Assembly: GCA_035277525.1 (NCBI GenBank)
Contig: DATEKH010000051.1
Location: forward strand, 1-27,965
Direction of reading: 5' to 3'
Length of the DNA stretch: 27,965 nucleotides
DNA from: CAIKMD01 sp035277525
GTDB lineage: Bacteria > Pseudomonadota > Alphaproteobacteria > ATCC43930 > CGMCC-115725
Part shown: positions 23,979 to 27,965 of the stretch, piece after piece
How the letters are laid out: each line of letters opens with the position of its first letter
Numbering within the stretch: the first letter of the stretch is position 1
Translations under genes and position numbers: made by a program
The notes under the pieces: generated by a model
Databases searched by the model: none
Told to the model about the DNA's origin: nothing
What the model saw: the letters and a program-made list of their open reading frames with translations, nothing else

Positions 23979-24649
23979 GCGCGGTCTTTGTCACGGGAAC
24001 CGGTACCGATGTCGGCAAGACTTTCGTCACGGCCGCGCTCATCCGGATTTTGCGCCAGCGCGGCCGCCAAGTCGCCGCGCTGAAGCCGGTCGCAACCGGC
24101 TTCGACCTGGCGTCTCTCGAGACCAGCGATTCCGGCATCCTGTTGGCGGCGCTCGGACGGCCGCCGATGCGCGAGACGCTGGATCGCATAACGCCGTGGC
24201 GCTATGCCGCGCCGCTCTCGCCCGACATGGCCGCGCGGCAGGCAGGACAAGCGCTCGATTTCTCCAGCCTCGCGGCCTATACGCGCCGCGCGATCGCCGA
24301 GGCGCCGGACCTGCTGCTGATCGAAGGGATCGGCGGCGTGATGGTGCCCCTCGATGAGCGTCACACGGTGCTCGACTGGATCGCGGCGCTCGAGGTGCCG
24401 GTGGTCCTCGTCGGCGGCAGCTATCTGGGCGCCCTCAGCCATGCCCTGACGGCGCTCGCGGCTCTCACAAGTCGCAATTTGACAGTGCTCGCGACCGTCA
24501 TCAGCGAGACGCCGGGCGGGGTCGACCTTGCCGCAACGCGCGCGACGATCGCGCGTTTCTCACGCGGGATAAACGTCATCGCTCTGCCCCGCATGCGCGA
24601 CGCCGCCTCGGCCGCAGCAGCGCTAAACCCCGTGGCGGATTTGCTCTAG
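23975..24649 (+). CDS. bioD: Dethiobiotin synthetase
   Basis: A 224-residue ATP-dependent enzyme closing the ureido ring of dethiobiotin. The P-loop GTGTDVGKTFVTA lies at ~8-20, with LKPVATGFD carrying the conserved lysine, and LLIEGIGGVMVPLDE forms the acidic metal/nucleotide loop. The start codon is within the bioF stop overlap (ATGA), so translation is coupled. With bioA, bioB and bioF this completes the late biotin pathway; no bioC, bioH or bioZ gene for pimeloyl synthesis is in the window. Confidence 0.95.
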   Translation: MSAVFVTGTGTDVGKTFVTAALIRILRQRGRQVAALKPVATGFDLASLETSDSGILLAALGRPPMRETLDRITPWRYAAPLSPDMAARQAGQALDFSSLAAYTRRAIAEAPDLLLIEGIGGVMVPLDERHTVLDWIAALEVPVVLVGGSYLGALSHALTALAALTSRNLTVLATVISETPGGVDLAATRATIARFSRGINVIALPRMRDAASAAAALNPVADLL

Positions 24650-24690
24650 GATAATGGCGTCAGCGCGCCGCAGCGAAAGGATCAGGCTTC

Positions 24691-25614
24691 ATGCGTATTG
24701 CGATTGTCGGTCAGCAGGCGTTTGGCAAAGCGGCGCTCGATGCGTTCTTGGAGCGCGGCGACGAGATCGCTGGGGTCTTTGCCGCGCCGGAAGCGCCCGG
24801 CGCCCGTCCCGATCCGCTGCGTCTCGGAGCCACAGAACGCGGCCTCAAGACCTTCCAGTTCAAGAGCCTCGGTTCACCCGAGGCGCTGGCGGCGCTGCGG
24901 GATCTGAAGGTCGAGCTCGGCGTCATGGCCTATGTGACGCAATTCGCGCCGCAAGCCTTCGTCACCATCCCGAAACACGGCATGATCCAGTTTCATCCCT
25001 CGCTTTTGCCGCTGCATCGCGGCCCTTCCTCGATCAACTGGGCGATCATTCACGGCCGTCGCAAGACCGGGCTGACGATCTTCCGTCCTACGGACGGGCT
25101 CGACGAGGGCGCGGTGCTGCTGCAAAAGGAGGTCGCGATCGCGCCCGATGACACGCTGGGCAGCGTCTATTTCGATAAAATCTTTCCGCTCGGCATCAAG
25201 GCCCTGCTCGAAGCCGCCGACGCCGTGGTGGGAGGGCGCGCCCGCGAGACCGTCCAAGACGAGTCACAGGCGAGTTACGAAGGCTGGTGCCGCGCGGCCG
25301 AGGCGCATATCGATTGGAGCAAGCACGCCGACCAAATCTACAACCTGATTCGCGGCTGCAACCCGGCCCCGGGCGCCTGGACCAAGCTTGGCGAGCAAAA
25401 GCTGCAAATTTTCGACGCCGCGAAAATCCCGGTGCGGACCTTCGGCATGGTCAAAGGATTCAAGCCTGGGCAAGTGATGAAAATCTCGGAAAAGAGCTTC
25501 ACGATCTGCGCCCAGGGCGGGCTCATCGAGGTTCTGCGTTGCCGCATCGGCGATGGTCCGAAGATCGCCGGCAATGAAGCTGGAATCGCCGCGGGAACAA
25601 CGCTCGGCGCGTAG
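24691..25614 (+). CDS. Formyltransferase resembling the hydrolase domain of 10-formyl-THF dehydrogenase
   Basis: A 307-residue protein of the methionyl-tRNA formyltransferase fold, N-terminal catalytic domain ~1-205 and C-terminal OB-like domain ~210-300. The opening IAIVGQQAFGKAALDAFLE, the catalytic loop HPSLLPLHRGPSSINWAIIHG, TIFRPTDGLDEGAVLLQKEV and the IDWSK...IRGCNPAPGAW segment resemble the N-terminal domain of ALDH1L1 more than E. coli Fmt. The His and Asp of the active site are present, but Gln (QFH) replaces the Asn of the Fmt NxH motif. It may therefore act on 10-formyl-THF itself or on another acceptor, not initiator Met-tRNA. The ATG is preceded by AAAGGATCAGG; the 41-base gap from bioD permits read-through. 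Confidence 0.82.
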   Translation: MRIAIVGQQAFGKAALDAFLERGDEIAGVFAAPEAPGARPDPLRLGATERGLKTFQFKSLGSPEALAALRDLKVELGVMAYVTQFAPQAFVTIPKHGMIQFHPSLLPLHRGPSSINWAIIHGRRKTGLTIFRPTDGLDEGAVLLQKEVAIAPDDTLGSVYFDKIFPLGIKALLEAADAVVGGRARETVQDESQASYEGWCRAAEAHIDWSKHADQIYNLIRGCNPAPGAWTKLGEQKLQIFDAAKIPVRTFGMVKGFKPGQVMKISEKSFTICAQGGLIEVLRCRIGDGPKIAGNEAGIAAGTTLGA

Positions 25615-25623
25615 ATTTCCGCG

Positions 25624-26403
25624 TCAGCGGCGTACGGATTCCTGATGCCAGACCAGGAGCCGCGCGCGCACCATCTCCATCAGTTTCACGAGGACGGAGC
25701 CGACGATGGCGATGGCGACGATCCCCGAGAATACACCCGGGGAGTCGGCGAAACGCATCGACGTCATCATCGAGCCGCCGAGACCCTCGCCGCCCATCGT
25801 CATCTCGCAAATAATCACGACGATCAGCGAGATCGGAAGCGCGATCTGCAAGCCGGTGAACACCTCCGGCATGGCGGAAGGCAGGACGATTTCCCACAGC
25901 AGCGCGCGTCGGCTGACACCGAGGCTTTGCGCCGACCAGATCAGATATTTATCGACGTTCTCGGTTGCCGCCCAGGTCGCGACCACGACCGGAAACACCG
26001 AGGAGAACGCGACCATCGCGATCTTCGACCAGTCGAATACGCCGAACCACAGAATGAAAATCGGCAGGAACGCGATCTTGGGCAGCGGATTGCCGACCGA
26101 GACGACCGGATCGAAGAACCAGCGCACCAGGCGAAAGCGCGCGATGGTGACGCCGATCACGACGCCGGCCACCGCCGCCATGGAGAACCCCGCAAAGGTC
26201 CGGACCAACGTCAGTCCCAACCCTATCAGCAAATCGCCCGACACGAGGTCGTCGAACAGCCTCACCAACACCGAAGACAGCGACGGCAAGAGGAAGTCCG
26301 AAACGAAATGCATGCGGGCGCCCCACTCCCAGGCGACCGCCAAAATAATGACCGACGACGAGCGCAGCAGCTTGCGCCGCCATTGCGTGTTTATTCTCTC
26401 CAT
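25624..26403 (-). CDS. ABC transporter permease (NitT/TauT/SsuC type), second
   Basis: A 259-residue inner-membrane permease with about six hydrophobic segments, starting near SSVIILAVAWEWGARMHF. The conserved cytoplasmic EAA loop reads EIVLPSAMPEVFTGLQIALPIS, which contacts the ATPase. PLPKIAFLPIFILWFGVFDWSKIAM is typical of sulfonate, nitrate or taurine-type permeases. The ATG at 26403 lies 13 bases inside the end of the preceding permease gene; longer in-frame extension upstream is Arg-rich shadow translation of that gene. It is convergent with the formyltransferase gene (9-base gap). The substrate cannot be read from the permease. Confidence 0.92.
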   Translation of the reverse strand: MERINTQWRRKLLRSSSVIILAVAWEWGARMHFVSDFLLPSLSSVLVRLFDDLVSGDLLIGLGLTLVRTFAGFSMAAVAGVVIGVTIARFRLVRWFFDPVVSVGNPLPKIAFLPIFILWFGVFDWSKIAMVAFSSVFPVVVATWAATENVDKYLIWSAQSLGVSRRALLWEIVLPSAMPEVFTGLQIALPISLIVVIICEMTMGGEGLGGSMMTSMRFADSPGVFSGIVAIAIVGSVLVKLMEMVRARLLVWHQESVRR

Positions 26404-27209
26404 ATGAGAGTCCGCCGCATGAAATAGAGATAGGCGCGGTCGGCGAAGAAGCCGAGCGCCGAGACGGTGACGACGACCGCGAACATCGCGTCGTAGACGC
26501 CTCCCTCGCCGAGGAAGGAGATGAGATAGCCGAGGCCGCGCTGGCCGACGAGAAGCTCCGATGCCACGAGCACAATGAAGGAAATTGCGACCGCATTGCG
26601 GATGCCGGCGAGGATCTCGGGCAGCGCGCTCGGCAGAACGACCTCCCAAAGAACGTCGCGCTCGTTCGCGCCGCAAGATCGCGCCGACCACAGGAGCGTT
26701 TGATCGACACCGCGCGCGCCGTTATACGCGCTCAAGATCACCGGCAGCAGGCAGCTCATGCCGATCGATGCGATCTTCGAGCCCGCGCCCAGACCAAGCC
26801 AGAGAATCATGACCGGTATGAGCGCCGATTTCGGCATCGGATAGAGCGCCTTGACGACGGGGCTCGCGATGTCCTCGACCACGGCGAACCGCGCCATGGT
26901 GACCCCCAGCGGCACGCCGATCGCGATCGCGCCGCCGAGCCCGAAGAACCAGTTGAAGAAGGACGAAACGCCGTTCGTCCATAAATCGCCGTCGAGCAAC
27001 AGCCCGACCCAGGCCTTTGCGACAGCCGAAAGAGGCGGCAGCTCGCTCGGATCGACCAGGTGAAGCCGCGGCGCCACCTCCCACAAGATCGCCAAGAGGG
27101 CAAGCGGCAGGTAGCGGACCACGATATTGTCGTCGCCCAGCCCCAGCTTCGCGACGCGACGCTCGGTCCGCGGCGCCGGCGGGGCTACGGATGCGACGTC
27201 ATTGCTCAT
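26391..27209 (-). CDS. ABC transporter permease (NitT/TauT/SsuC type), first
   Basis: A 272-residue permease, paralogous to the following one, with a cytosolic N-terminal tail (~1-28), then membrane segments beginning LPLALLAILWEVAPRLHL. The EAA loop is EVVLPSALPEILAGIRNAVAISF, and PMPKSALIPVMILWLGLGAGSKIAS matches its partner. The start overlaps the ATPase stop by one base (TGATG), and its 3' end overlaps the next permease start, so the three genes form a coupled unit. The two permeases probably make a heterodimeric channel. Confidence 0.93.
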   Translation of the reverse strand: MSNDVASVAPPAPRTERRVAKLGLGDDNIVVRYLPLALLAILWEVAPRLHLVDPSELPPLSAVAKAWVGLLLDGDLWTNGVSSFFNWFFGLGGAIAIGVPLGVTMARFAVVEDIASPVVKALYPMPKSALIPVMILWLGLGAGSKIASIGMSCLLPVILSAYNGARGVDQTLLWSARSCGANERDVLWEVVLPSALPEILAGIRNAVAISFIVLVASELLVGQRGLGYLISFLGEGGVYDAMFAVVVTVSALGFFADRAYLYFMRRTLIWRE

Positions 27210-27965
27210 CAGTCGCGCACTTCCTGCGCGCGAATCGCTTCGTCGCGCACGAGATTCCAGAGATAGTCGACCTTGTCGGTATATTCGCGCGTGTGAATGA
27301 ATTCCGTCCGCGAGCCATTGGACGGATGCGTGTCGACGATCTCTTTGACCCGCCCGGGCCGAGCGGTCATCACGGCGACGCGGTCGGCAAGGTAAACCGC
27401 CTCGCGCACGTCATGCGTGACGAACACCACGGTTTTCGGCGTGCGGCGGATAATCGCCAACAACTCTTCATGCATCAGCGTGCGCGTTTGCGCATCGAGC
27501 GCGCCGAACGGCTCGTCCATCAGAAGGGTTTGCGGATCGATCGCCAAAGTGCGTGCGATCGCGACGCGTTGCTTCATGCCGCCTGAAAGCTGGGACGGGT
27601 AGCTGTCCTCGAAGCCCGAAAGATGCACGAGATCGATCAGCTCTTGTGCCCGCTTTTCGCGCTCCGCCTTGGGCAGGCGCTGCTTCTCGAGGCCGTAGAG
27701 CACGTTCTGGCGCACCGTTTTCCACGGGAACAGCGCGAAATTCTGAAAAACCACGCCGCGATCGGGTCCTGGACCTGACACCGGCTTGCCGCTCACAGAG
27801 ATCGAGCCGGATTCGCAGGGGAGAAACCCCCCGAGCAGATAGAGCAGCGTGCTTTTCCCACAACCCGACGGACCGAGCAAGGCGACGAACTCCCGCTCCC
27901 CGACTTCGAGCGAGACGCCGTCGAGCGCCAGTACCGGCCGACCGCGCGGCGGCCGATAGGTGTGA
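27209..27965 (-). CDS. ABC transporter ATP-binding protein, 5' end cut by window edge
   Basis: The frame is open to the right edge, so the N-terminus is missing; residues such as LALDGVSLEVGEREFVALLG lead into Walker A GPSGCGKST. Also visible are the Q-loop VVFQNFALFPW, the signature LSGGMKQRVAIARTL, Walker B LLMDEPFGALD and the switch histidine in VFVTHDVREA. This is the SsuB/TauB/NrtD-type ATPase of an importer with the two permeases that follow. A substrate-binding protein is not in the window and may lie upstream beyond the edge. Confidence 0.94.
   Translation of the reverse strand, partial: HTYRPPRGRPVLALDGVSLEVGEREFVALLGPSGCGKSTLLYLLGGFLPCESGSISVSGKPVSGPGPDRGVVFQNFALFPWKTVRQNVLYGLEKQRLPKAEREKRAQELIDLVHLSGFEDSYPSQLSGGMKQRVAIARTLAIDPQTLLMDEPFGALDAQTRTLMHEELLAIIRRTPKTVVFVTHDVREAVYLADRVAVMTARPGRVKEIVDTHPSNGSRTEFIHTREYTDKVDYLWNLVRDEAIRAQEVRD

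Noticed and set aside
1..27965. Search for tRNA, rRNA, CRISPR arrays, riboswitches and integrase genes
   Set aside because: None was recognised on reading both strands. In particular there is no regularly spaced repeat array and no tyrosine or serine recombinase signature.

Overview
This is a high-GC chromosomal window from an alphaproteobacterium, most likely of the order Hyphomicrobiales (Rhizobiales). The placement rests on the clpS-clpA / phasin / SPOR-containing D-Ala-D-Ala carboxypeptidase neighbourhood, a short PutA without a DNA-binding domain, phasin operators that look like PhaR sites, and palindromic repeats of the CCTCATCCTGAGGAGC type. I cannot name the genus from sequence alone.

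Layout. 1-627: 3' part of an alpha/beta hydrolase of unusually low GC. 628-993: no gene, but hairpins, two palindromic repeats and a terminator. 1002-6789: an accessory block bounded by copies of the clpA 3' end. It holds a 1589-residue DUF4011 / SF1 helicase / Vsr-like nuclease / DUF3320 protein (the architecture of the Hhe anti-phage candidate family) and a RelE/ParE-type toxin-antitoxin pair. 6773-9498: clpS-clpA. 9753-11754: phasin and the divergent carboxypeptidase. 11735-14018: galU-phosphomannomutase. 14123-15561: a VWA-like protein and a membrane J-domain protein. 15737-18895: putA. 19113-20505: a DedA membrane protein and a SnoaL/NTF2-like protein. 20523-24649: biotin synthesis, with bioB-bioA divergent from bioF-bioD. 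24691-25614: a formyltransferase resembling the hydrolase domain of 10-formyl-THF dehydrogenase. 25624-27965: ATPase and two permeases of a NitT/TauT/SsuBC-type importer, cut by the window edge.

The most interesting part is the clpA 3' end. The intact gene ends at 6773. A second, diverged copy of its last ~57 codons lies at 1002-1164, flush against the stop codon of the large helicase gene. A third relic, 15 bp of clpA end plus a copy of the downstream terminator region, lies at 6121-6194. The three copies divide the block into a ~5.2 kb low-GC helicase unit and a ~0.6 kb high-GC toxin-antitoxin unit, as if the clpA 3' end were an insertion site that took in cargo at least twice. The antitoxin start codon lies 2 nt after the clpA stop, so its ribosome binding site is made of the last clpA codons. 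No integrase is present in the window, so the mechanism is inferred. The rest of the window is ordinary core metabolism and envelope functions.
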